From Knufia peltigerae (lineage: Eukaryota > Ascomycota > Eurotiomycetes > Chaetothyriales > Trichomeriaceae): a stretch of 64,000 bases of DNA. Shown here in pieces: positions 32,267 to 41,059 of the stretch (its first letter is position 1; the number at the start of each line of letters is the position of its first letter). Where the stretch lies: assembly GCA_030247855.1 (NCBI GenBank), contig JAPDRN010000092.1, positions 1-64,000 of the forward strand, given 5' to 3'. A program made the position numbers and the translations under genes. The notes beneath the pieces were generated by a model, which was given only the letters and a program-made list of their open reading frames with translations, searched no databases and was not told the DNA's origin.

Positions 32267-33574
32267 TTACCCCGCCTTGCGGCGCAGCGGGGTGACGTTG
32301 CTCTTCTTCTTCGTGGCCTTCGCTGCCGGTGCTTCGGCATGCGCGGCGAAGAAGTCACGCACCTTCGGGTAGACCACTTCGCGCCAGCGGCGGCCGCTGA
32401 AGATGCCGTAGTGGCCCGCGCCTTCGACGATGAAATGCTCGCGGCGGTCAGCAGCAATGCCGGTGCACAGCGACTGCGCCGCTTCGGTCTGGCCGAGGCC
32501 GGCGATATCGTCCAGCTCGCCTTCGATGCTCAGCAGCGCGGTATCGCGGATCGCCGACGGATCGACCTTCTCGCCGTTGACCACCCATTCGCCACGCGGC
32601 AGCAGGAAGTCCTGGAACACCACGGAAATGGTGTCCAGATAGTACTTGGCCGGCATGTCCAGCACGGCGTTGTACTCGTCGTAGAAATTGCGATGCGCGT
32701 CGGCATCCTCCAGGTCGCCCTTCACCAGGTCGGTGTAGAAATCCCAGTGCGAACTGAAGTGGCGGCTCGGGTTCATCGACAGAAAGCCTGCGTGCTGCAG
32801 GAAGCCGGGATACACGCGGCGACCGGCACCGGGATAGCTGGCCGGCACGGTGTGGATGACATTGTTCTCGAACCACGACAGCGGGTTCTGCGTGGCCAGG
32901 TTGTTGACCGCGGTCGGGCTGCAGCGTGCATCGATCGGGCCGCCCATCATCACCAGCGTGCGCGGCGTCGGTTCACCGCGGCTGGCCATCAATGAAACTG
33001 CGGCCAGCACCGGTACGGTCGGCTGGCAGACACTGACCACGTGCAGGCGCTCGACGCCGAGATGGCGGATGAACTCCTGGATGTAGGCGATGTAGTCGTC
33101 CAGCCCGAACTCGCCTTCGCTGCCGGGCACCATGCGCGCGTCGACCCAGTCGGTCACATACACGCGGTGGTCGCGCAGCAGCGTGCGCACGGTGTCGCGC
33201 AGCAGCGTGGCGTGATGGCCCGACAACGGCGCCACCACCAGCACGAACGGCTGGTTGAGCATGGTGTGCAGCTGGTCGGCTTCATTGCTGTGGCGCTTGA
33301 AGCGCAGCAGCTTGCAGAACGGCTTGCTGAGTTCCTCGTGCACCACGATCGGCACGCGCTCGCCCTCGACTTCGATTTCGTTGATGCCCCATTCGGGCTT
33401 CTCGTAATCCTTGCCGATGCGATGGAACAGCTCATTGACCGCCGCCAGGCGATCAGCGCCGGGCATCTGCGACCACCAGTGTCCCTGGTTGGCGAAGAAC
33501 TTGGCGTTGGCCTGGGCCTGGTGCACCCAGGGGGCGAGCAGGTTGCGGGTCAGTTCGTGCAGTTGATAGAGCAT
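32267..33574 (-). CDS. phaZ: Intracellular polyhydroxyalkanoate (PHB) depolymerase
   Basis: The 435-residue alpha/beta hydrolase of the PhaZ1 type breaks down stored PHB granules in the cytoplasm. The nucleophile is Cys183 in VSVCQPTVP, where lipases have Ser. An Asp in EGELDDI (355/356) and His388 in VEGAGHYGIF complete the triad at the positions known for the Ralstonia enzyme. No signal peptide; the C-terminus is basic (KATKKKSNVTPLRRKAG). No PHA synthase gene is in the window. Monocistronic, divergent from nothing nearby. Confidence 0.9.
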   Translation of the reverse strand: MLYQLHELTRNLLAPWVHQAQANAKFFANQGHWWSQMPGADRLAAVNELFHRIGKDYEKPEWGINEIEVEGERVPIVVHEELSKPFCKLLRFKRHSNEADQLHTMLNQPFVLVVAPLSGHHATLLRDTVRTLLRDHRVYVTDWVDARMVPGSEGEFGLDDYIAYIQEFIRHLGVERLHVVSVCQPTVPVLAAVSLMASRGEPTPRTLVMMGGPIDARCSPTAVNNLATQNPLSWFENNVIHTVPASYPGAGRRVYPGFLQHAGFLSMNPSRHFSSHWDFYTDLVKGDLEDADAHRNFYDEYNAVLDMPAKYYLDTISVVFQDFLLPRGEWVVNGEKVDPSAIRDTALLSIEGELDDIAGLGQTEAAQSLCTGIAADRREHFIVEGAGHYGIFSGRRWREVVYPKVRDFFAAHAEAPAAKATKKKSNVTPLRRKAG

Positions 33575-33660
33575 GCCGACCGAATATGTATGGTCTTATG
33601 TTGCCGCGCAGCATAGCGCATCCGACTGTCCCGGACGTTAAGCAGACTCACTGGCCCTAT

Positions 33661-34257
33661 TCAGCGGGCCGCTTGCTCCAGCGCGACTGCTTCACCGGCC
33701 AGTGCTGGCCCCAGCCAGAGGTGGGACCCGACTGCCTGCAGGCCTTGGCGCGTCAGCTCGCGCCGGTACCAGCGGGCCGGACGCGACTGGAAGCCGTCAT
33801 GGTCGCCCTCGAATTCATCTTCGGCAGCGAAGGTTTCCAGGAACGCCACCCCTGCGGTCAGCTCGGCGACACCGGCCAGGCCCGCGCGCAGTTCGCGGTT
33901 GGGCACGTAGTGCATCACGTCCGAACAGACCAGCAGATCGACCGGGGCGCAGGGTCGCAGCCAGGCGAAATCGCCAAAGCTGGCCAGGTGCAGGTTGCGG
34001 GTCCGGCCGTAGCGGCGCACAGCGTACTCGCTGCTGTCGAAACCGAGGTATTCGACCTTCGGACGCAGTTTCAGCAGCGGCGCGCGCCAGGCGCCTTCGC
34101 CGCAGCCGATGTCCAGCACGCTGCGGATCGGTCGTTCCAGGTAGTACTCGGCCGTCGCTACGGCGAGGGCGACCTTGCGCGCCAGGCGCGCGCTGCCACC
34201 GATGTCGGCGCGGCGGTACCAGCGCTGGAAGTAGGCGGCGTCGTAGGTCTTGTCCAT
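33661..34257 (-). CDS. Class I SAM-dependent methyltransferase
   Basis: The 198-residue protein has the SAM-binding motif VLDIGCGEG near residue 47, an acidic residue in LGFDSSEYAVRRY and motif post-I/II VDLLVCSDVMHYVP. The substrate is unknown. It begins with TYDAAYFQRWYR, common in methyltransferase family 11 proteins. Single gene, divergent from the HemJ/CopD-like gene. Confidence 0.85.
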   Translation of the reverse strand: MDKTYDAAYFQRWYRRADIGGSARLARKVALAVATAEYYLERPIRSVLDIGCGEGAWRAPLLKLRPKVEYLGFDSSEYAVRRYGRTRNLHLASFGDFAWLRPCAPVDLLVCSDVMHYVPNRELRAGLAGVAELTAGVAFLETFAAEDEFEGDHDGFQSRPARWYRRELTRQGLQAVGSHLWLGPALAGEAVALEQAAR

Positions 34258-34405
34258 GGCGTTCGGCTGCAGTCGTGAAATCGGCGCCTATCGTACGGCG
34301 TTGCAGCACACCATGCGTCGATGTGTCGCGGCGGTTGCGCATGCGGTGGCCTCATCACGACATGCGAGAATGGCGGACATCCACGCCAGCCGCCGGAGCG
34401 AGCGC

Positions 34406-34861
34406 ATGCAGAGCTACTACTGGGTCAAGACCTTCCACATCGTGTTCGTGGTGGCGTGGATGGCCACGGTGTTCTACCTGCCGCGCATCCTGGTGAACCT
34501 GTCCGAGACGGCGGGGCAGCCTGCGGTGGTCGAGCGCCTGCAGCTGATGGGCATGCGCCTGTACCGCTTCGGCCATTCGATGTTCGGCCTGGCATTCGTG
34601 CTCGGCCTGGTGCTGTGGCTGGGTTACAAGGTGATTCCGGATTTCCCGACCATGGTCGCCCAGGACGGGGCGGGCTGGCTGCATGCCAAGCTGGGCCTGG
34701 TGGTGGTGCTGCTGGCGTACTTCATCTGGATCGGACGCCTGCTCAAGGGTGTGGCCAAGGGCAGGACGCTGCCGTCCTCGCGCGCGCTGCGCTGGATCAA
34801 CGAGATCCCGCTGCTGGCCTTCATCCCGATCGTCTGGCTGGTGCTGGCCAAGCCGTTCTGA
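34406..34861 (+). CDS. HemJ/CopD-family membrane protein
   Basis: The 151-residue protein has four membrane helices. It begins YYWVKTFHIVFVVAWMATVFYLPRILV, with the conserved His of the HemJ (protoporphyrinogen oxidase) and CopD families; GHSMFGLAFVLGLVLWLGY, WLHAKLGLVVVLLAYFIW and LAFIPIVWLVLAKPF follow. HemJ oxidises protoporphyrinogen IX; the role here is inferred from the helix pattern and size, and a plain CopD-like role is possible. GGAGCGAGCGC precedes the ATG. Confidence 0.7.
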   Translation: MQSYYWVKTFHIVFVVAWMATVFYLPRILVNLSETAGQPAVVERLQLMGMRLYRFGHSMFGLAFVLGLVLWLGYKVIPDFPTMVAQDGAGWLHAKLGLVVVLLAYFIWIGRLLKGVAKGRTLPSSRALRWINEIPLLAFIPIVWLVLAKPF

Positions 34862-34877
34862 GATCCCGCGCGTTCGA

Positions 34878-35090
34878 ACATGTCACTTTCTTGCTCGTGC
34901 AAGAAAGTAACCAAAGAACACGCCGCCGAACGCTCGCCGGCGCTGCGCGCCGGTTCCCTGCGCTTCTCGGTGAATCAGGGGACGACGCCGAACTCGCTGC
35001 GCTCAAACATCGGCGCCTCTTCGCCCCTGATTCCCCTGCGATGCTCGGCTCGCTCATGGCGGACCCGAACGTCAAAAGCCGCAGCTGCAC
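34878..35090 (+). repeat. Intergenic repeat-like sequence with a CTTTCTTG hairpin
   Basis: Begins with CTTTCTTG-CTCGTG-CAAGAAAG (34888-34909) and goes on with CGCTCGCCGGCG...GAATCAGGGG and CCCCTGATTCCCC, which pair. One frame reads FLARARKSNQRT, a peptide often mis-annotated in xanthomonad genomes because this sequence is dispersed. No ribosome-binding site or conserved protein is apparent. With the SMAG and terminator it fills the 34862-35185 gap. Confidence 0.5.
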
Positions 35091-35093
35091 CCA

Positions 35094-35118
35094 GTAGATC
35101 CACGCGATGCGTGGATGC
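35094..35118 (+). repeat. SMAG (GTAG) stem-loop
   Basis: GTAGATCCACGCG followed by ATGCGTGGATGC. Confidence 0.8.
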
Positions 35119-35134
35119 CGTCAGGGCGCAAACA

Positions 35135-35162
35135 AAAGAGCCGGGCGTCTGCCCGGCTCTTT
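35135..35162. terminator. Rho-independent terminator of accA
   Basis: AAAGAGCCGGGC, loop GTCT, GCCCGGCTCTTT; on the minus strand it lies 24 bp after the accA stop and is followed by TTTGTTT. Confidence 0.9.
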
Positions 35163-35185
35163 GCGTATCCGACGTCAGGAAGCGA

Positions 35186-36145
35186 TCACGCAGCTTCGTA
35201 GGTGCCGTAGCTGCGCAGGCGCTTGTAGCGCTGGTCCAGCAGCTCCTGGGTGGACAGCGAATCCAGCGCTTCCAGCTCGTTCAGCAGCACGGCCTTCAGG
35301 CGCTTGGCCATCTGCGTCGGGTTGCGGTGGGCGCCGCCGGTCGGCTCGCGCACGACCTTGTCGACCAGGCCCAGGCCCTTCAGGCGCGGCGCGGTCAGGC
35401 CGAGCTGCTCGGCGGCGTCCTTGGCCTTGCCGGCGTCCTTCCACAGGATCGAGGCGCAGCCTTCCGGGGTGATGGTCGAGTACACCGCGTATTCCAGCAT
35501 CACGGTGCGGTCGCCCACGCCCAGCGCCAGTGCGCCGCCGGAGCCGCCTTCACCGATCACGGTGCAGATGATCGGCACCTTCAGCTCGGCCATCTCGATC
35601 AGGTTGCGCGCGATCGCTTCGGACTGGCCGCGCGACTCGGCATCGATGCCCGGCCAGGCGCCGGCGGTATCGATCAGGGTCAGCACCGGCAGGCCGAAAC
35701 GCTCGGCCATCTTCATCAGGCGCAGCGCCTTGCGGTAGCCTTCGGGCTTGGGCATGCCGAAGTTGCGCTTGATCTTTTCCTTGGTATCGCGGCCCTTCTG
35801 GTGGCCGATGACCATCACCGAGCGGCCATTGATGCGGGCCAGGCCGCCCATGATCGCCTTGTCGTCAGCGAAGGCACGGTCGCCGGCCAGTTCCTGGAAC
35901 TCATCGCAGATGATGCGGATGTAGTCGGCGGTGTACGGGCGCGACGGATGGCGGGCCAGTTGCAGCACCTGCCACGAGGTCAGGTTGCGGAAGATCTGCG
36001 CGGTACGCACGCGCAGCTTGTCCTGCAGCGCGTGCACTTCGGCCTCGACATTGACCGCCGGCCCGGCACTGGCGTTGCGCAGTTCCTGGATCTTGGCTTC
36101 CAGGTCGGCGATGGGTTGCTCGAAGTCGAGGTAGTTCGGATTCAT
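35186..36145 (-). CDS. accA: Acetyl-CoA carboxylase carboxyltransferase subunit alpha
   Basis: The 319-residue alpha subunit works with AccD to pass the carboxyl group from biotin to acetyl-CoA, making malonyl-CoA for fatty-acid synthesis. The start MNPNYLDFEQPIADLEAKIQEL, the ALRLMKMAERFGLPVLTLIDTAGAWPG core and GEGGSGGALALGVGD are typical, and the length is usual for the family. It is the last gene of the long minus-strand cluster and is closed by a terminator. Confidence 0.97.
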   Translation of the reverse strand: MNPNYLDFEQPIADLEAKIQELRNASAGPAVNVEAEVHALQDKLRVRTAQIFRNLTSWQVLQLARHPSRPYTADYIRIICDEFQELAGDRAFADDKAIMGGLARINGRSVMVIGHQKGRDTKEKIKRNFGMPKPEGYRKALRLMKMAERFGLPVLTLIDTAGAWPGIDAESRGQSEAIARNLIEMAELKVPIICTVIGEGGSGGALALGVGDRTVMLEYAVYSTITPEGCASILWKDAGKAKDAAEQLGLTAPRLKGLGLVDKVVREPTGGAHRNPTQMAKRLKAVLLNELEALDSLSTQELLDQRYKRLRSYGTYEAA

Positions 36146-36274
36146 CGGAAGCCGTCGTGTAAAGAAGAGGGGAATTCTAGCCGAATGCGCAGGAACGGCC
36201 CGTACGCCTTCGTCTGGAAACCGACGGTAGCGCAGTGGGGGCGGGCGGCGCCAGTCAGGCCGCCGGTCGCCGGT

Positions 36275-37141
36275 TCAGGGCAGGACCAGCGCGCTGCGGG
36301 CCATCAGCGTGCTGCGCTGGGTCACAAAGTCGTTGTAGGCCTTGTTGGCCGCGACTGGCAGCTTCGCGCCCAGCGATGCGGTGGCAAGGGTGAAGGCTAT
36401 CTGTGCCTGCGTGTCCTGCTTGCGCAGGGCCTTCTGCTCGCTGGCGGTGGTGGCCTTCAGCCAGCGTGCGTAGACATCGCGCAGGGGGCCGGCATGGGCT
36501 TCGAACACGGGATCCAGCGTCGGCAACGCCGCCGGTGCAGTGTCCAGGGTGAAGACGGGGGCGACATAGCCGGCGGGCTGCTCGCGCTTGTAGGCACCGG
36601 GCTCGCCCATGCCAGCCTCGACATAGGTGATGAACGCCGGCGCGGTGAAGATCTTGGTGCTGATCCTGCCGCCGGTCGAATCGACATGGGCAACCAGCTG
36701 TTCCTCGGGGAACGCTTCATGCACGCCGAAGTTCCAGGTCTTCTCGATGAACAGGCCATGCTGCTTTTCGAACGGCCCCTTGAATTCGACGCCTCCCAGT
36801 TCGATGCCCGGGCCGCTGACGCCGAAGTTCTTCAGCTTGTTATCGTCGGTCACATAGATCTCGCGCGCGGTTACGTACTCGCTGAGGCTTGGGTTGATCA
36901 GGCCGCCATGACCGCCGGCGTAAACGATGAAGCGCACCTCACCCAGGCGTTCGGTGTGCAGGCGATGTTCGCCGGCCGCCAGACTGACCGGGCGCGACGC
37001 ATGTGCGGCTACCGGCAGGTCCTTGCCATCGATGCTGATGGCAAGGGGCGTATCGGTCGGGTTGTCGATCTCGAAATCGACTTTGGAAGAGCAGCCGGCC
37101 AGCGCGAGCGCGGCCACCATCGACAGCAACAGATTCTTCAT
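36275..37141 (-). CDS. Hypothetical lipoprotein between dnaE and accA
   Basis: The 288-residue product has a lipoprotein signal (MKNLLLSMVAALALAGC). The next part (VDFEIDNPTDTPLAISIDGKDLPVAAH) looks like an Ig-like or carboxypeptidase-regulatory beta domain, and the last third is helical (ARWLKATTASEQKALRKQDTQ). No known enzyme motif was found. The ATG at 37141 was chosen for the signal; the longer frame runs into dnaE. In E. coli dnaE and accA are direct neighbours, so this gene is an addition. Confidence 0.65.
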   Translation of the reverse strand: MKNLLLSMVAALALAGCSSKVDFEIDNPTDTPLAISIDGKDLPVAAHASRPVSLAAGEHRLHTERLGEVRFIVYAGGHGGLINPSLSEYVTAREIYVTDDNKLKNFGVSGPGIELGGVEFKGPFEKQHGLFIEKTWNFGVHEAFPEEQLVAHVDSTGGRISTKIFTAPAFITYVEAGMGEPGAYKREQPAGYVAPVFTLDTAPAALPTLDPVFEAHAGPLRDVYARWLKATTASEQKALRKQDTQAQIAFTLATASLGAKLPVAANKAYNDFVTQRSTLMARSALVLP

Positions 37142-37200
37142 TGCGGACAATCGTCCTTGACGTATGCGGCGGGAAAGCGGGAAAGGGGGTTCGGCCAGCC

Positions 37201-40200
37201 TCAGCTGGCCCATGGCGGGCTGTAGCGCACCTTCAGCGTGCGCACGGCCGGTTCGGCGCGCAGCGCCTCCATCAGCCGGGAATCGACACGCACCGCGCTC
37301 TGCCCGGAAACATCGAGCATGCCGGCGATGCCGCCGCCATCGGGGCCCTTCAGCAGCAGGTCCAGGCGCAGCGGCGTGCGGCCGGGGCGATGACGGTCGA
37401 GCAGGGCATCGATGCGCTCCCACACCGGCCGCTGCTGGCGCAGGTCCAGCCGCAGCGACAGGCGCGTGGCGTAGTTCGCACAGACCTCGTCGAAGTCCCA
37501 GCACTGGCGGATGCGCAAGGCGAAGCCACCATTGAATTCGTCTTCGCGCAGGCCGCCCTTGACCACCAGGATGCGGTCCTTGGTCATCAGGTGGCCGAAC
37601 TCGGCCATGGCATCGGAGAACGCGCTGCATTCGACGCGGCCACGGCCATCTTCCAGCTGGATGAAGATCTGGCTCTCGCCCTTGCGGCGCACGCCGACCA
37701 CCTGGCCGGCAAGCACGGTCTGCACTTCCGGACGCCAGCGCTTCTCGCCGCCACCACTGTTGCTGTTGGCGCTCCAGATCTTTTCCACCGAGCCGAGGTC
37801 GGTACCGACCAGATCGCGCACGTCATCGCGCCAGGGGTCGAACGGGTGGCCACTGAGGTAGAAGCCCAGCGTGTCGCGCTCGCCGTTGAGGCGCTGCAGC
37901 AACGGCCATTCGTCGGTTTCCTGCAGCTCCAGGTGGATGGCCTGTACGCCTGGCTCGGGGCCGCCGAACAGCGAGTTCTGGCCGGACGCACGCTCGCGCG
38001 CCATCTGTTCGGTGGCCTTGATCACTTCCGGCAGCTGCAGCATCAGCGAGGCACGGTTGTGGCCCAGCTCATCCAGCGCACCGCAGTTGATCATGGCTTC
38101 CAGCGTGCGTCGGTTGAGCTTGGCCGAACCGATGCGGGTGCAGAAGTCGAGCAGGTCGGTGTAGTCGCCGCCGCGAAGGCGTTCCTCCACCACCGCTTCG
38201 CAGGCACCCTGGCCGACGCCCTTGATCGCCCCCAGGCCGTACTGGATCGTGTCCGGCGTGGCTGCTTCAAACATGAAGGCGGACTGGTTCACCTTCGGCG
38301 GCAGCACGGTCAGGCCGAGGTTGCGTACCTCGTCCAGGAAGCCGACCACCTTTTCGGTGTTGTCCATGTCCGAAGACAGCGTCGCTGCCATGAACTCGGC
38401 CGGGTAATGGCGCTTGAGCCAGGCCGTCTGGTAGCTGACCAGGGCGTAGGCAGCGGCATGCGATTTGTTGAAGCCGTAGCCGGCGAACTTCTCCATCAGG
38501 TCGAAGATCGCATCGGCCTTGGCTTCGCCGACGCCGTCCTTGGCCGCACCTTCGCGGAAGATCTCGCGGTGCTTGGCCATTTCCGCCGGCACCTTCTTGC
38601 CCATCGCACGGCGCAGCAGATCGGCGCCGCCCAGCGAGTAGCCACCGACGATCTGCGCCATCTGCATCACCTGCTCCTGGTACACCATGATGCCGTAGGT
38701 GTCGCGCAGGATGCGCTCGGTGCGCGGATCGGGATACTCGACGTCTTCGCGCCCGTGCTTACGGTCGACGAAGGAGGGAATCAGGTCCATCGGGCCGGGG
38801 CGGTACAACGACACCAGCGCGATCAGGTCTTCGAAACGGTCGGGCTTGGCGTCCTTCAGCAGGCGGCGCATGCCCGAGGATTCGAACTGGAACACCGCGC
38901 CGGTATTGCCCGAGGCGAAGATGTCCTTGTAGGTGGGCGCATCGTCCAGCGGCAGCTGGGTGATGTCCACCGGCGGAATGCCGGCGCGCTCGTGGCGCTT
39001 GTTGATCGCCTTCACCGCCCAGTCGATGATCGTCAGCGTGCGCAGGCCGAGGAAGTCGAACTTCACCAGGCCGACTTCTTCAACGTCGTTCTTGTCGAAC
39101 TGGGTGACCGGATTCTTGCCGCGGCCATCTTCATCGTGTTCGGCGAACAGCGGGCAGAACTCGGCCAGCGGTTCGGGCGCGATCACCACGCCGCCGGCGT
39201 GCTTGCCGGCGTTGCGGGTGAGGTCTTCCAGCTGCCGCGCAAGGTCGATCAGATCGCGGACATCGTCCTCGCTCTGGTAGCGCTGGATCAGCTCGGGCGA
39301 GGCCATCTCGCTGTCCTTGCCCTCACCCATCGCGTCCTTCAGCGAGATGCCGAGGATGTTCGGGATCAGCTTGGCGACGCCGTCGACCAGGCCATAGGGG
39401 AAGCCGAGCACGCGGCCGGAGTCGCGCACCACCGCCTTGGCCGCCATGGTGCCGTAGGTGATGATCTGGCTGACCCGCTCGCGGCCGTACTTGCGCGCGA
39501 CGTAGTCGATGACTTCGTCGCGACGGTCCATGCAGAAGTCGATGTCGAAGTCGGGCATCGACACGCGTTCGGGGTTGAGGAAGCGCTCGAACAGCAGGTT
39601 GTACGGCAGCGGGTCCAGATCGGTGATCTGCAGCGCCCACGCCACCAGCGAGCCGGCACCGGAACCACGGCCTGGACCGATCGGGATGCCCTGCGCTTTA
39701 CCCCACTGGATGAAGTCGGCCACGATCAGGAAGTAGCCGGGGAAGCCCATCTTGATGATGGTGTCCAGCTCGAACTCGAGGCGGTCGCTGTAATCCTGCG
39801 CGGTCATGCCGGGCGCGATGGGATTCTTTTCCAGGCGCGCGGCCAGGCCCTTGCGCGATTCGCTGCGGATCCAGCTGTCCAGCGTCTCCTCGTCGGGCAC
39901 CGGATAGTCGGGCAGGAAGTAGGTGCCCAGGCGCATCTCGATGTTGCAGCGTTCGGCCAGCGCCAACGTGTTGTCGATCGCATCGGGGATGTCGGCAAAC
40001 AGCGCGCACATCTCCTCGGCCGACTTCAGGTATTGCTGGTCGCTGTACTCGCGTGGGCGCTTGGGGTCATCCAGCACGCGGCCGGTGGAGATGCACACGC
40101 GTGCTTCGTGCGCGCTGAAATCGGACGACGACAGGAAGCGGACGTCGTTGCTGGCGATCACCGGCAAGCCGCGCTGGCCGGCGGCCATCAGCGCGAACTG

Positions 40201-40782
40201 GTTGAAGCTTTCTTCGCCGTCGCGACCGGTGCGGGTCAGCTCCAGGTGCAGGCCGTCGCCGAACACGCGCTGCCAGTCTGCGAGCTGCTGTTCGGCCAGG
40301 TCATGCTTGCCATCCAGCGCCAGCCGCCCTGCCAGGCTGTCACGGCCGGCCAGGGCGAACAGGCTGGCGTTGCCGGCCTTCAGCCAGTCCGGATGCACGG
40401 CCACGCCGCCCTCGGGGCGATGGCCTTCCATCCATGCCCGGGTCAGCAGCCGCGACAGGCTCAGATAGCCTTCGCGGTCGCGGCACAGCAGGGTCATCCG
40501 CCACGGGTCCTGGCCTTCCTCGGCGATCATCACGTCGGCGCCGGCGATGGGCTTGATGCCCACGACTTCGGCGGCCTTGTAGAACTTGACCAGGGCGAAC
40601 AGGTTGTTGAGGTCGGTCACCGCCAGCGCAGGCAGGCCGAGCTCGACCGAGCGCGACAGCAGGTTGGCCTGCTTGGCCTTCTTCGGGTCAGCCTGGTCCG
40701 GCTTGGCCGGCACGCGGATGGTCGAGTCCGCCAGCGAGAACTCGGTGTGGACGTGGAGATGTACGAAGCGGGAGTTGGACAT
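37201..40782 (-). CDS. dnaE: DNA polymerase III subunit alpha
   Basis: The 1193-residue replicative polymerase begins with the PHP domain (FVHLHVHTEFSLADSTIRVP). The family-C polymerase active site includes GRGSGAGSLVAWALQITDLDPL and MPDFDIDFCMDRRDEVI, and is followed by the fingers, a helix-hairpin-helix region (YGLGAIKGVGQGACEAVVE) and an OB domain near residue 1000 (TVLAGQVVGVRRK). Length and order are those of proteobacterial DnaE. A repeat-filled gap of 277 bp separates it from rnhB upstream, so it may have its own promoter. Confidence 0.98.
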   Translation of the reverse strand: MSNSRFVHLHVHTEFSLADSTIRVPAKPDQADPKKAKQANLLSRSVELGLPALAVTDLNNLFALVKFYKAAEVVGIKPIAGADVMIAEEGQDPWRMTLLCRDREGYLSLSRLLTRAWMEGHRPEGGVAVHPDWLKAGNASLFALAGRDSLAGRLALDGKHDLAEQQLADWQRVFGDGLHLELTRTGRDGEESFNQFALMAAGQRGLPVIASNDVRFLSSSDFSAHEARVCISTGRVLDDPKRPREYSDQQYLKSAEEMCALFADIPDAIDNTLALAERCNIEMRLGTYFLPDYPVPDEETLDSWIRSESRKGLAARLEKNPIAPGMTAQDYSDRLEFELDTIIKMGFPGYFLIVADFIQWGKAQGIPIGPGRGSGAGSLVAWALQITDLDPLPYNLLFERFLNPERVSMPDFDIDFCMDRRDEVIDYVARKYGRERVSQIITYGTMAAKAVVRDSGRVLGFPYGLVDGVAKLIPNILGISLKDAMGEGKDSEMASPELIQRYQSEDDVRDLIDLARQLEDLTRNAGKHAGGVVIAPEPLAEFCPLFAEHDEDGRGKNPVTQFDKNDVEEVGLVKFDFLGLRTLTIIDWAVKAINKRHERAGIPPVDITQLPLDDAPTYKDIFASGNTGAVFQFESSGMRRLLKDAKPDRFEDLIALVSLYRPGPMDLIPSFVDRKHGREDVEYPDPRTERILRDTYGIMVYQEQVMQMAQIVGGYSLGGADLLRRAMGKKVPAEMAKHREIFREGAAKDGVGEAKADAIFDLMEKFAGYGFNKSHAAAYALVSYQTAWLKRHYPAEFMAATLSSDMDNTEKVVGFLDEVRNLGLTVLPPKVNQSAFMFEAATPDTIQYGLGAIKGVGQGACEAVVEERLRGGDYTDLLDFCTRIGSAKLNRRTLEAMINCGALDELGHNRASLMLQLPEVIKATEQMARERASGQNSLFGGPEPGVQAIHLELQETDEWPLLQRLNGERDTLGFYLSGHPFDPWRDDVRDLVGTDLGSVEKIWSANSNSGGGEKRWRPEVQTVLAGQVVGVRRKGESQIFIQLEDGRGRVECSAFSDAMAEFGHLMTKDRILVVKGGLREDEFNGGFALRIRQCWDFDEVCANYATRLSLRLDLRQQRPVWERIDALLDRHRPGRTPLRLDLLLKGPDGGGIAGMLDVSGQSAVRVDSRLMEALRAEPAVRTLKVRYSPPWAS

Positions 40783-40983
40783 GCCGGACCAGGTTGGAGC
40801 GCGCAGGCCCCGGGTGCAGACGCGGGAATCGTCGCCGGGGTCGGGAAGCGCTGGAGTGCCCGGTCAGGGTAGCGAGGGCAGGGGGTTGCGACAAGGACTT
40901 GACGGTGCGCGATATCGCATTCGCGCTATCGCTTCCCACGGTTCGCAGGCGAACCGCGGGCCCCGTCTCAGCATGCTTCCAGA

Positions 40984-41034
40984 CCCCCGCGCCCTTGGCG
41001 CGTCCCCCTGACTCAGGGGGACTGTTCCCCAGAC
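40984..41034 (+). repeat. Double-hairpin intergenic repeat, copy B
   Basis: CCCCCGCGCC-CTT-GGCGCG followed by CCCCCTGA-CTC-AGGGGG and CCCCAGAC. The first hairpin matches copy A; the second has different bases but is again paired. Confidence 0.65.
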
Positions 41035-41059
41035 GGATTGCAGCGGCCGTTCAGGCGAT

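Noticed and set aside
34878..35098. Extension of the HemJ/CopD-like region into a coding sequence (FLARARKSNQRT...)
   Set aside because: The sequence is a dispersed repeat with hairpins; no start signal or protein family supports it.
37141..40872. A 1243-codon open frame on the plus strand opposite dnaE
   Set aside because: It is the shadow of dnaE in a GC-rich genome with few stop codons on the other strand; it has no family motif or ribosome-binding site, while dnaE is certain.
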